From contig JAETQH010000008.1 in assembly GCA_021770785.1 (NCBI GenBank), positions 1 to 64,000 of the forward strand: a stretch of 64,000 nt of DNA, written 5' to 3'. The notes below the pieces were generated by a model. It did not search any database. It was not told where the DNA came from and saw only the letters and a list, made by a program, of their open reading frames with translations. Source of the DNA: Lachnospiraceae bacterium (lineage in GTDB: Bacteria > Bacillota > Clostridia > Lachnospirales > Lachnospiraceae). This document shows positions 49,331 to 58,309 of the stretch, piece after piece. Each line of letters opens with the position of its first letter. Position 1 is the stretch's first letter. Both the position numbers and the translations under genes were made by a program.

Positions 49331-52300
49331 ATGAGAAAAACTATGAAAAGAATGAAACAGCTTCTCTCGTTTGCCCTATGTCTGCTGCTCGTAATCGGAT
49401 TATTTCCGGCGCAGGCATCTGCAGGTGCAAAAAAAGCAGTCAGGTCCGTTACTATCAGCAACGTGACCACCTCAACACTGGTCTTGAATCCCAGGCAGAC
49501 CTATAAGCTGAAAACAACCGTAAAAGTTACCGGAAAAGCCAGTAAGAAAGTTACTTACACCAGCTCCAACACAAAAGTTGCCACGGTAAACAGCCAGGGA
49601 AAAATTACCGCCAAAAAGAAGGGCACTGCCAAAATTACCGTCAGAAGTGTTTTTAACAAAAGCAAAAAGGCAACCTTTAAACTAATCGTCGGAACCCCCG
49701 TAAAAAAAATTACTCTAAGAAAGAAAAGTATTACCGCTTATGCCGGAAAAACTGTTACTTTAAAAGCGTCAGTTAATCCGTCAAATGCCAGCGTAAAAAA
49801 ATTATCTTATAAAACCAGCAACAAAAAGGTTGCCACGGTAAACAAATCCGGTAAAATCACCTGTATCGCAGAAGGTACCGCCAAAATTACTGTGACTGCA
49901 ACCGACGGCAGCAAGAAAAAAGCGGTCTGCACGGTGACCGTGAAGAAAAATCCAAATGACACTAATCCTACTCCGGAACCAGAACCTACTCCGGAGCCAC
50001 AGCCTACCCCGGAGCCTACTCCAGAACCTACTCCGGAACCAGAACCTGCTCCGGAACCAGAACCTGCTCCGGATGTCCCGGCAACGGATTTATCCTATGA
50101 GGGATATGAACTAAAATGGAGTGATGACTTTGAAGGAGATACCTTAGATTTAAACAGCTGGAACGTGGAAACCCACCAGCCGGGCTGGGTAAATAATGAA
50201 TTACAGGAGTATGTAAACTCTGATCAGAATATTTCCGTAAAGGACGGAAACCTAATTATCACCCCTATTAAAACAGTAGCCGAAAACGGCACTGTCAGCT
50301 ATACTTCCGGCAGAATCAATACCCAGAACAAACATGATTTCACCTATGGTTTATTTGAGGTGAGAGCTAAGGTTCCTGACGGACAAGGATATCTTCCTGC
50401 CTTCTGGATGATGCCTACAAACGAAAACCTGTATGGTCAGTGGCCCAGATGCGGTGAGATTGACATTATGGAGGTCATGGGACAAAATACAAAGAAAGCC
50501 TACGGTACCATCCATTACGGCAATCCCCACAGCGAAAGCCAGGGAACCTCTGTCTTAGATCAGGGCTCCTATTCCGATGAGTACCATACATTTTCCTGCG
50601 AATGGGCACCCGGATCCATCAAATGGTATGTGGACGGAATCCTTTACCATGAGGAAAACGACTGGTATTCCACCACAGTAGGACAGGGAACCATCACATA
50701 TCCCGCTCCCTTTGACCAGCCGTTTTATATGATTTTGAATCTTGCAGTAGGCGGAAGCTGGGTGGGAAACCCTGATGACACAACAGATTTTGAACATGCT
50801 GCATTTGTCGTAGATTATGTAAAGGCCTACCAGAAGAGCAGTTATGATGAAAATGTACAGAAACCGGAAAAAGTAGTAATCCTGCGTGATCCGGATGCCA
50901 ACGGCAATTATGTAAACAATGGAAATTTTGCTCTGGCAGAGGACCTTACCGATGATAACGACTGGGTATTTATGACAGCTCTTGGCGGTGATGCAGCAGC
51001 CTCTATCGCCGAGAACACTATGACCGTTAAAACCACTGGACAGGGCACCGTAGATTACAGCGTGCAGTTGGTTCAGGCGGGTATTCCGTTCGAGAAGGGC
51101 GCTACTTATCAGGTTTCCTTTGATGCCAGTGCCGCTTCCGACCGAAGCATGAAGACTGCCATCAAGGCTCCTGACCACGGTTATTCCGAGTACATGCCTT
51201 CAAAAACCGTAGCACTGACAACAGAAAAGCAAAACTTTTCCTATGAATTTAAAATGACCTCCGATTCTGATGCAAACGGAAGACTGGAATTTAATATGGG
51301 CGCTGCAGATTCCACTGCAAATATCTATATCAGCAATGTATCCATCAAGAAAATTAAGGAAGCAGACCCTAACGAAAAAGAAGTGAAAACCATTTTAGCC
51401 GACGGCAATTATGTATACAACGGAAGTTTCCGGGAAGGCACCAACCGCCTTGGCTATTGGGAAATTACAAACCAGGCGGGTGCCGACATTTTTGTTACCA
51501 ATACCAACAACCTGCGCCGTTTAAAAGTCACCGTCAGCAACGATGCCGTCCAAAAAGAAGGCGTCATTGTGGGACAGTCCGATTTAGCTTTCACCGCAGG
51601 AAAAGCCTATGAATTAAGCTTTGACGCTGAGGCAGATACTCAAAAGCCTATGACCGTAATTGTGGGCGGCAATGAATTTACCGCAAACCTCACCACAGAG
51701 GAAGCCAAATACACCTTTAAGCTTCCTGCTGATACGGTATTTACCAATCAAAATATCGCCTTTTATATGGGAACAAAGGGAACTATCTATCTTAACAATG
51801 TCAGACTGGTGGAAGATTCCCTCATAAAGAACGGTTCCTTCGATGCAGGTACCGCCGGATACGAATGGTATGCAGATTCCTCTGCCGATGCCAGCTATGT
51901 GGTAGACAGCCTGACAGAAGATAATGCCATGGACATTACCATTAAGGACACCGGGGATCAGGATTGGAAAATCCAGTTAAAGCAAAATAACATTGAATTA
52001 GTAAATGGGCAGTGGTATACCCTGACCTTTAAGGCAAAATCTGACCTTGCACGAAAAATCCGTGTGGTAATGCAGGGTACGGAGGCGAAGGATTGGGCTG
52101 TTTATTCCGGTGAAAATATTGTTTCCCTGACAAATGAGTATCAAATCTTTACGAAAACCTTCCAGATGAAATCTGCCACTGACCCGGAAGCATTTTTAAG
52201 CATCTGCCTCGGAAAGATAGACGAGCTGATTACCACACAGCACCGGGTATGTATTGATGATATCAGTTTAGAGAAAACAGACGCACCGGAACAGCCGGTT

Positions 52301-52786
52301 TCTCCCGCCGGCGTTAATTTACTCACCAACCCGGATTTCTCCGACAGCAGCGATGAGATGACCGGCTGGACAGAAACGATTGCAAACTGGGACGCTACTG
52401 TAACCGCCGATGCTTACCATACGGTTTCTGACGGTGCCATCACTTACCACATCAGCAATGCAGGTACTGAGGACTGGCACGTTCAGTTAAAGCAGAACAA
52501 AATTTCGTTGGAGAAGGACTGCACTTACACGGTAAGCTTTAAGGTAACATCCACCAAAACCCGGACTATACTTTCAGGTGTAATGAGCACCAGCTACTCC
52601 ACCTATGGTTCCGGTTCACATGACCTTGCCGCAGGAGGAGAAACAGCGGTCTCTTACGAGTTTACTATGAACGACAACGACCCCGAAGCTGACTTTTATA
52701 TTTCCATGGGAAAAATTAAGGACGTTGACACACCCTCTTCTGACATTACAATCTCAGATCTTTCGATTGTAAAAAACGCGCAATAA
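49331..52786 (+). CDS. Secreted GH16 beta-glucanase with Ig-like and CBM modules
   Basis: Signal peptide about 1-32 (LLSFALCLLLVIGLFPAQAS). Two BIG2 Ig-like domains follow (YTSSNTKVATVNSQGKITAK and YKTSNKKVATVNKSGKITCI), then a Pro-Glu-Thr linker (about 218-250). The GH16 domain spans about 258-510 with GEIDIMEVMG, nucleophile Glu376 and acid/base Glu381. Four carbohydrate-binding-like modules (CBM4/9 type; e.g. VYNGSFREGTNRLGYWEIT) occupy the rest. It would cleave beta-1,3 or mixed-link glucans outside the cell. It is on the plus strand, opposite to most neighbours. An alternative start is 12 bases further on. Confidence 0.94.
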   Translation: MRKTMKRMKQLLSFALCLLLVIGLFPAQASAGAKKAVRSVTISNVTTSTLVLNPRQTYKLKTTVKVTGKASKKVTYTSSNTKVATVNSQGKITAKKKGTAKITVRSVFNKSKKATFKLIVGTPVKKITLRKKSITAYAGKTVTLKASVNPSNASVKKLSYKTSNKKVATVNKSGKITCIAEGTAKITVTATDGSKKKAVCTVTVKKNPNDTNPTPEPEPTPEPQPTPEPTPEPTPEPEPAPEPEPAPDVPATDLSYEGYELKWSDDFEGDTLDLNSWNVETHQPGWVNNELQEYVNSDQNISVKDGNLIITPIKTVAENGTVSYTSGRINTQNKHDFTYGLFEVRAKVPDGQGYLPAFWMMPTNENLYGQWPRCGEIDIMEVMGQNTKKAYGTIHYGNPHSESQGTSVLDQGSYSDEYHTFSCEWAPGSIKWYVDGILYHEENDWYSTTVGQGTITYPAPFDQPFYMILNLAVGGSWVGNPDDTTDFEHAAFVVDYVKAYQKSSYDENVQKPEKVVILRDPDANGNYVNNGNFALAEDLTDDNDWVFMTALGGDAAASIAENTMTVKTTGQGTVDYSVQLVQAGIPFEKGATYQVSFDASAASDRSMKTAIKAPDHGYSEYMPSKTVALTTEKQNFSYEFKMTSDSDANGRLEFNMGAADSTANIYISNVSIKKIKEADPNEKEVKTILADGNYVYNGSFREGTNRLGYWEITNQAGADIFVTNTNNLRRLKVTVSNDAVQKEGVIVGQSDLAFTAGKAYELSFDAEADTQKPMTVIVGGNEFTANLTTEEAKYTFKLPADTVFTNQNIAFYMGTKGTIYLNNVRLVEDSLIKNGSFDAGTAGYEWYADSSADASYVVDSLTEDNAMDITIKDTGDQDWKIQLKQNNIELVNGQWYTLTFKAKSDLARKIRVVMQGTEAKDWAVYSGENIVSLTNEYQIFTKTFQMKSATDPEAFLSICLGKIDELITTQHRVCIDDISLEKTDAPEQPVSPAGVNLLTNPDFSDSSDEMTGWTETIANWDATVTADAYHTVSDGAITYHISNAGTEDWHVQLKQNKISLEKDCTYTVSFKVTSTKTRTILSGVMSTSYSTYGSGSHDLAAGGETAVSYEFTMNDNDPEADFYISMGKIKDVDTPSSDITISDLSIVKNAQ

Positions 52787-52799
52787 AAAATATTCTTTG

Positions 52800-52848
52800 C
52801 TTCGCAGCTGTGATTTCATGCTATACTGAATGTATCACAGCTACGAAG
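52800..52848 (+). other. Hairpin between the GH16 and DUF6062 genes
   Basis: CTTCG-c-AGCTGTGAT pairs with ATCACAGCT-a-CGAAG: 14 bp with one mismatch and a 19-nt loop. No T run follows, and it lies just before the DUF6062 ribosome site (AGAGAGGAACTTTCT), so it may be a leaky terminator or a leader structure. Confidence 0.55.
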
Positions 52849-52861
52849 AGAGGAACTTTCT

Positions 52862-53632
52862 ATGAAAGAAAATATTGCAACCATTCCGCTGATGGATGCC
52901 TTTAATGCCAAGGATGAATGTCCTTTCTGCAATTTAGAGCGCAAGGCGGAACAGCACGCCATCTCCTTTATCCTAGGCTCTGCCTACATGGAGGATGATA
53001 TCCGGGAAAAAACAGATGCCACCGGGTTCTGCCGCCATCACTTTAAAATGATGTACGACTATGGAAACCGCCTGGGAAATGCCCTTATTTTAAGCACCCA
53101 CCTGAAAAAGCTCAACGCAGAGCTGACAAAAGAGATGAAGGCTTTTACCCCTGGAAAGTCCAGTCTGCTCAAACGCATGAAAAAGACAGATACCACCGCT
53201 GATACCACACCGCAGACAGCCTTAGGGGCATGGATTTCAGAAAAAACCAAAAGCTGCTATGTCTGCGACCACTTTAATCAGATTTACGGGCGTTATCTGG
53301 ACACCTTTTTTGATTTATATCAGAAAAACGGGGAATTCCGCCAGCTGTTTGCGGAGAGCAGAGGCTTTTGCCTGCCCCATTTTGGGGATTTGATTGAGAC
53401 AGCGGAAAATAAGTTAAGTGACGCCCAGCGGAAGGAGTTTTATCCACAGGTATTTTCCATGATGCAGGAAAATTTAGACCGCCTGCAAAAGGAGGTTTCC
53501 TGGTTTGTGGAGAAAAATGATTACCGCAATAAGGACAAGGACTGGGGTACTTCCGCCGACAGTATCCAGCGGGCGATGCAGAAATGTGCCGGAGGATATC
53601 CGGCAGATGAAGTGTTTAAGGCAAAATTGTAA
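52862..53632 (+). CDS. DUF6062 family protein, 256 aa
   Basis: Contains ECPFCNLERKAEQHAISFIL, GFCRHHFKMMYDYGNRLGNA, CYVCDHFNQIYGRYLDTFFD and GFCLPHFGDLIETAENKL. The paired CxxC and CxxH motifs suggest metal or cofactor binding. The family is common in Lachnospiraceae and has no known function. It is read from the same strand as the glucanase. Confidence 0.83.
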   Translation: MKENIATIPLMDAFNAKDECPFCNLERKAEQHAISFILGSAYMEDDIREKTDATGFCRHHFKMMYDYGNRLGNALILSTHLKKLNAELTKEMKAFTPGKSSLLKRMKKTDTTADTTPQTALGAWISEKTKSCYVCDHFNQIYGRYLDTFFDLYQKNGEFRQLFAESRGFCLPHFGDLIETAENKLSDAQRKEFYPQVFSMMQENLDRLQKEVSWFVEKNDYRNKDKDWGTSADSIQRAMQKCAGGYPADEVFKAKL

Positions 53633-53638
53633 TGTAAG

Positions 53639-53690
53639 AGAGCTGTCGCTTTCACGAGTGAACATTCGTGAAGCGGCAGCTTTATTTTTG
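53639..53690 (+). terminator. Terminator after the DUF6062 gene
   Basis: AGCTGTCGCTTTCACGA and CGTGAAGCGGCAGCT form a long stem with a small mismatch, followed by TTTATTTTTG on the plus strand. Confidence 0.78.
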
Positions 53691-53702
53691 GTGTTTGCCC
53701 TT

Positions 53703-53800
53703 TAAATCATCCAGATTGGAACGATGTAGTTCTCCATCTTTCTGGCTTCTGCTTCCTCTAAATCAAACAGCTGGCTCTGCAGCTCTGTGCATAAAAAGCA
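53703..53800 (-). pseudogene. C-terminal remnant of a minus-strand gene
   Basis: The minus strand reads CFLCTELQSQLFDLEEAEAR then KMENYIVPIWMI before a TAA at about 53703. There is no start and the frame is lost beyond about 53800. It looks like the tail end of a displaced gene; no family can be given. Confidence 0.35.
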
Positions 53801-53884
53801 CCTAAGAATAAACCCAAGGGCTATCTAAAAAAGAGCCATTGTTTAAGTAAAAACTTCCACAATAGCTCTTCCATTCCGCTTTTT

Positions 53885-54007
53885 CTAGTATGGTTGTAAA
53901 TTAGAAATAGCGCAAGCTCCACAAGAACTCATATTGATAATAAGTTCTTCTTCCTGCTTTTCTTCCTGCTTTTCTTGTTTCTGAAGTTCTACTTCTCTCT
54001 TCTCCAT
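53885..54007 (-). CDS. Candidate RiPP precursor peptide, 40 aa
   Basis: ATG at 54005-54007 after GGGAGGTGGCATT. The leader is almost entirely Glu, Lys and Gln (about residues 2-22), followed by LIINM and the C-terminal part SSCGACAISNLQPY with two Cys separated by Gly-Ala. A charged leader with a short Cys-containing tail is the shape of a radical SAM-modified peptide precursor. Two radical SAM/SPASM genes and an exporter lie just upstream on the same strand, beyond an IS110 element. The peptide class is not assigned. Confidence 0.65.
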   Translation of the reverse strand: MEKREVELQKQEKQEEKQEEELIINMSSCGACAISNLQPY

Positions 54008-54449
54008 AATGCCACCTCCCTATATAGTCAAGTATTTTTTCCTTATTTTTTAAGGAATTTGGGTTTCATATCTCAGATGAATGAGCCAAAGTAATGGACA
54101 TTTCTCAGTATCTGGTACAAAAATAGTGGTATCAGGGTACACGAAGTAAAACGTCCTTTGTTTTCGTTTTACATGGCCTTGTGTATGCCCTTCCCTCTAC
54201 GGCGACGTACCTCCCGTGTCTACCAGGATCACCTCACATTTCTGGAGGGTCCTAACTTCCTTCGTTCCGCCTGTCCATAACCAGGGTGTCAGCTTAGCTC
54301 CTTCTCAGGGTCATGCCCTATGGTGATAATTCCTGCCGACTACTGGCTCATTCTTTGTATTAATTCTTACTGACTTGTTTTGCATGTTTCCCTTGCCGGC
54401 ACCTTTCGGTGGACGTTTCCCCAGTTTGTTCCTCCATGCTTTCAGCTTT

Positions 54450-54512
54450 CCTGTTACAGCTGAATTCAACTCTCAGAACATCCTTCTAAAAATTCAATTC
54501 AACTGTAACAGG
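54450..54512 (-). ncRNA. Large hairpin in the IS110 non-coding end (bridge RNA candidate)
   Basis: On the minus strand CCTGTTACAGTTGAATT pairs with AATTCAGCTGTAACAGG: 17 bp with one G-U pair, around a 29-nt loop. IS110 bridge RNAs consist of a stem-loop plus two loops that pair with target and donor DNA. In the IS1111 group they lie 3' of the transposase, as here. Assignment as bridge RNA is inference. Confidence 0.5.
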
Positions 54513-54544
54513 GCATTTCTCTCTTTCCTTTATCCTTCAGCTTC

Positions 54545-55831
54545 TTATGCTCCCTGCAGCTGTGGTCGCCTGATGTCATTTACCAGCTTCTCAGCATCAT
54601 AATCTACACCCTTTGTCAGAATTGTGTAGAATACCCTCAGTATCTTACAGGCTACTGCAACCACTGACTGCATCTTCTTTAGTGGATTCACCTTACGTGT
54701 TCGGTAATACTCATGTATTTCCCGGAACTCTGCATTCTTTCCTATCAGGGATATCGCAGCTTCGTACAGCACATATCTCAGCCGTTTCCTTCCCCGGTAG
54801 CTGATCCGGCTTTCACCATTATGCTTACCGGAATCATTTGCAACGATTGCATATCCTGCCAGCTTCTGCAGCTGTTTTGGGTTGTCAAAACGTCCAATGT
54901 CTCCCACCTCTGCAATAAAGCCACTGACTGTCACCAGCCCGATTCCCTTGATTTCCATAAGTTTATCTACATATGGGATCTCTTTCAGTTTATCTTCTAT
55001 GCCCTGAAGCAGTTCCTCCAGCCTTGACGCGTATACATCCATGTCATTCAGCAGATTTCTAAGCTCTATCCGTGCAGCTTCTGGTGCCTCCTTACTGCCA
55101 ACGCTATGCTCCGCGGCCGATACCAGAGTCTTTGCCCTCTTCATTCCAGCGCCTCTCAGCTTTGCGTCTCTCCAAATCCGGTTTATACCTTCTGCTCCCA
55201 GCTTACTGATGTCCTCCGGGAGCGGTGCCACCTTCAGCACCATCCGTCCGCTGACCGCCTTTAAATCCCCATAAACGTCTTTATATTCAGGAAAGTAGAT
55301 GGAAAACCATCTGGCAATCCGATTCTTAATCCTTGTAAGCTCCTCCTGCGTTTGAAATCGCAGGTTCGACAGGCTTCTGATCTCTGCATAAATACCGGTC
55401 GGTATGTAAGGGTAGGAAAACCGCCCTTCATTGACCAACGCTGCGATTGTTTTGGGATCCTTTCGGTCATTTTTGTTGGGATTGTTGTCATCCAGTTCCT
55501 TCGACTTCTTGACATGGTGCGGATTTACATGTACAGGCTTCATTCCGTTGTCCTGCAGGAACTTTCCCAGAGCAAACCAGTAGTGACCGGTTGGCTCCAT
55601 GCCGGGGATTACAGCGGTTTTACCATGCTTTTCTGCAATATCCTCTATCCATGCCTTGAATGTCAGGAAACCGGCTTCTGTGTTACTGAACTCCAATGGT
55701 TTCTTCGAATATTCATAATTTCGCCAGTCAAATGCTCTGGCATAATGAGTCCCGCTACCGACATCGATACCAACAATCAGAGTTTTTTCAGTTATGGATG
55801 CAATTTTTGCGTTTTGTGTGTTACAATTCAT
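54545..55831 (-). CDS. IS110-family transposase
   Basis: I chose the ATG at 55829-55831 (MNCNTQNAKIA), with AGAGGTATCTAAA upstream. The RuvC-like N-terminal domain has VGIDVGSGTHYARA (Asp), PGMEPTGHYW (Glu) and the DRKDPKTIAAL Asp pair. The C-terminal Transposase_20 domain has IKGIGLVTVSGFIAEVGDIG and KLAGYAIVANDSGKHNGESR. The family recombines DNA guided by a bridge RNA. Length 428 residues, within the family range, apparently intact. Confidence 0.95.
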   Translation of the reverse strand: MNCNTQNAKIASITEKTLIVGIDVGSGTHYARAFDWRNYEYSKKPLEFSNTEAGFLTFKAWIEDIAEKHGKTAVIPGMEPTGHYWFALGKFLQDNGMKPVHVNPHHVKKSKELDDNNPNKNDRKDPKTIAALVNEGRFSYPYIPTGIYAEIRSLSNLRFQTQEELTRIKNRIARWFSIYFPEYKDVYGDLKAVSGRMVLKVAPLPEDISKLGAEGINRIWRDAKLRGAGMKRAKTLVSAAEHSVGSKEAPEAARIELRNLLNDMDVYASRLEELLQGIEDKLKEIPYVDKLMEIKGIGLVTVSGFIAEVGDIGRFDNPKQLQKLAGYAIVANDSGKHNGESRISYRGRKRLRYVLYEAAISLIGKNAEFREIHEYYRTRKVNPLKKMQSVVAVACKILRVFYTILTKGVDYDAEKLVNDIRRPQLQGA

Positions 55832-56003
55832 TTTAGATACCTCTCTGTTCAATAAGATTTTTTACTAACCGTGCAAAGTCAGTAATCTTATTTTTACACT
55901 GAGGTATTTTTTTCTCAACCTTCTTTCTTGGAATTCCCTATATTTGAATTATACAGGAAGCTCCTTATTTTTTTATTTTAATGAACTTTTAAAATCCAAA
56001 GTC

Positions 56004-57166
56004 TCATTCATGTAAATATATTTTCAATAATTCTGGAATTACAATATCAAAATAATTTTTTTGACAGTTAGAACCAAATCTACAATCTCCATAACAGATA
56101 GGTAAATATTTACATTCTCTACAGTTGTCTTTTACATTATAACTTTTTTTCTTGAAATTGTCTATACATTTTCCTAAGATTTCCTTAAAATTTCCATTAC
56201 AATAATAAACATTATTATTTGCATCTATTACATAATGATGCTTATTTTTTCCGGCACATATTGAACCATGATTTCCGCCTATCTTACTATATTGATACAC
56301 TCCTTTTTCATATAGAATTTTTGAATACTTTATAATAATCTGACTTTTTTCCAAAGGACTATATGTATCTGGCTCACGTATACTTATTGAATACTTTGCT
56401 TGAATATTATTAGATTTTAGTGTATCAAGCATATCTCCTATTCCATAAACATCTGAGTCTACTACAATATTTATTAGCAAATCTATTTCATTCGATATTT
56501 TTGATAAATTGGTTACAATTTGTTTATATCCATTGCTTCCATTTTTCATTTCTCTGCGCTTATTATGACACTCTTCATTACCATCTAATGTTACTTTTAT
56601 TCTTCTTAATCCTATTTTTTTCCAAACAATAACATCTTTTTCTTTTAATAAAAACCCGTTAGTAACAATATCAAAAACAAATTTATTTCCATATGTCTGA
56701 TATAAAATATTTGACAAATCAAATATCGCTTTTTTATTTAGCAAAGGCTCTCCGCCATAATATATTACACTGATTTTTTTGTAACTATATAACGAACATC
56801 TTTCCTGTATAAAATTAATTATATATGTATAATCGTTTAAATCATTGCTTTTAAAAACATTCCCATCTTCATAACAATATACGCAACGACAATTACATTT
56901 ATTTGTTACTAAACCATTACAACAAGTTCTTCACTAAAATTTGTTGTTTTTAAAAATTCGTTTACTACTCTTTGACTTTCGTCAATTGTGTTCTTATCTT
57001 CAAAAATAATTCCATATTCTAACATCTTATCTTTTAATTGCTTACTCACGTTTCCCTTTAAAACTTTTTGATGCACACAAACATATTTTTTCGAAAATAA
57101 ATTATATATGGTTACATAAGAGTCTTTAGGATAATTTTCTAAATAAACGTTATATCTTGAGTACAT
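56004..57166 (-). pseudogene. Radical SAM/SPASM peptide maturase, frameshifted
   Basis: The first frame (56909-57166, 85 residues) resembles the N-terminal recognition domain of SPASM maturases and ends ...EELVVMV. The second frame (56004 to about 56930) has no usable start but continues with VTNKCNCRCVYCYED (CxxxCxxC cluster), YYGGEPLL and a C-terminal SPASM region (CNGNFKEILGKC, CRECKYLPICYGDCRFG). Adding one T near 56913 would join them into a continuous protein of about 387 residues. So this is one gene broken by a one-base deletion, or a recoding site or sequencing error. Confidence 0.82.
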
Positions 57167-57180
57167 ATCAATATCTCCTT

Positions 57181-58275
57181 TTAATAATTTGCATCTAATC
57201 TATGTAAACAATATGGACTTTTTCCATACAAATTTTTATTTTTTCCATATACTAATGCTCTGCACCAAACCATACACTGATATTCACAACCACTACATTC
57301 TTTTATCACTCTAAATTTTTGCATAGGTGATGATTTCCATAATTCTTCCCAAGACTGTAAAAATACATTGCCACAATAAAATTCCTTATTAGCTTTAAAT
57401 AACGGACATGGATAAACATCTCCATTGTTATCAATGTAAATTTGAGTAGTTCCTGCTTCGCATATCAAAAATCTCTTTGGAAATCCAGTATTTATATATC
57501 TAATTTTGTCAAATTGATAAAATATATTTATCTTATCTCTATATTGTTCACGCAAATCATATAAATCGCCAAACATCTTTTTTATATTCATCTCATATTC
57601 ATTCATATCCTCATCTTTTAAGCCACCAACAAAAATTTCTACTCCGAAACGTACACTCGGAATTTCATAAGCAACTAATTTTTTAATAAGATTTTCAACT
57701 CTCGAAATATCTATTACTTTCATCATTACAGTTATCATAACATTATACGATTTTTTCACTAACATCCTTGCATTTTTTATCACATCATCAATATAAGAGA
57801 GATTTTCCCACACATTATTTAAACTAATCTGAAATGTTAAATTTTCTTTTGGTATATCTTTTAATTCCAATTGATTTAGAAGTTTGCCATTGGTTAAAAC
57901 AGTTTGATTTATGCCACATTTATTTGCTTTATTCAAAGCTTGTATAAATATATCCCGTAATAAAGGCTCTCCTCCTGTCCATGTTATATTCATAATTCCT
58001 TTTTCATTGCATAACTCAATCAATTGAAATAATTGCTCATCAGACATATCTTTTGTTTTACTATTATCATGTGCATAACAATATGAACAATTTAAATTAC
58101 ACATACTTGTTAATCGAATGTGAGCTAACATTGGTTTTTCCATGCACACAACGTTATCATTCATTTTTCCAACAGGAACAGCAGTAAATATAACTTTTCC
58201 ATTTTCTAAACGTTTTAATCGAATTTTTTCTTTTAAATTATCATCATAAATTTCTCTTAAAATTTTTTCTTTCAT
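57181..58275 (-). CDS. Radical SAM/SPASM peptide maturase
   Basis: I chose the ATG at 58273-58275 (MKEKILREIYDDN), after AGAGGTTTGATT. Its 364 residues contain the SAM-cluster motif CNLNCSYCY (Cys59, 63, 66), WTGGEPLL, VLTNGKLL and a SPASM domain (CEAGTTQIYIDNNGDVYPCP, CSGCEYQCMVWCRA) for auxiliary Fe-S clusters. Enzymes of this kind install thioether or C-C links in peptides. It follows the ABC transporter by 34 bases and precedes the frameshifted second maturase by 14. Confidence 0.9.
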   Translation of the reverse strand: MKEKILREIYDDNLKEKIRLKRLENGKVIFTAVPVGKMNDNVVCMEKPMLAHIRLTSMCNLNCSYCYAHDNSKTKDMSDEQLFQLIELCNEKGIMNITWTGGEPLLRDIFIQALNKANKCGINQTVLTNGKLLNQLELKDIPKENLTFQISLNNVWENLSYIDDVIKNARMLVKKSYNVMITVMMKVIDISRVENLIKKLVAYEIPSVRFGVEIFVGGLKDEDMNEYEMNIKKMFGDLYDLREQYRDKINIFYQFDKIRYINTGFPKRFLICEAGTTQIYIDNNGDVYPCPLFKANKEFYCGNVFLQSWEELWKSSPMQKFRVIKECSGCEYQCMVWCRALVYGKNKNLYGKSPYCLHRLDANY

Positions 58276-58309
58276 AATCAAACCTCTACTAACATCTAGC
58301 ATTATATTA

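Larger units (their letters stand above)
54060..55990 (-). mobile_element. IS110-family insertion sequence (ends approximate)
   Basis: One transposase gene flanked by about 485 bp of non-coding DNA on its 3' side (54060-54544) and about 150 bp on its 5' side. IS110 elements lack long terminal inverted repeats, so the ends cannot be fixed from a single copy. The long non-coding end is structured (hairpin at 54450-54512) and is the likely location of the bridge RNA. The rest of 54060-54440 shows no open frame or gene that I can support. It splits the RiPP cluster. Confidence 0.75.
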
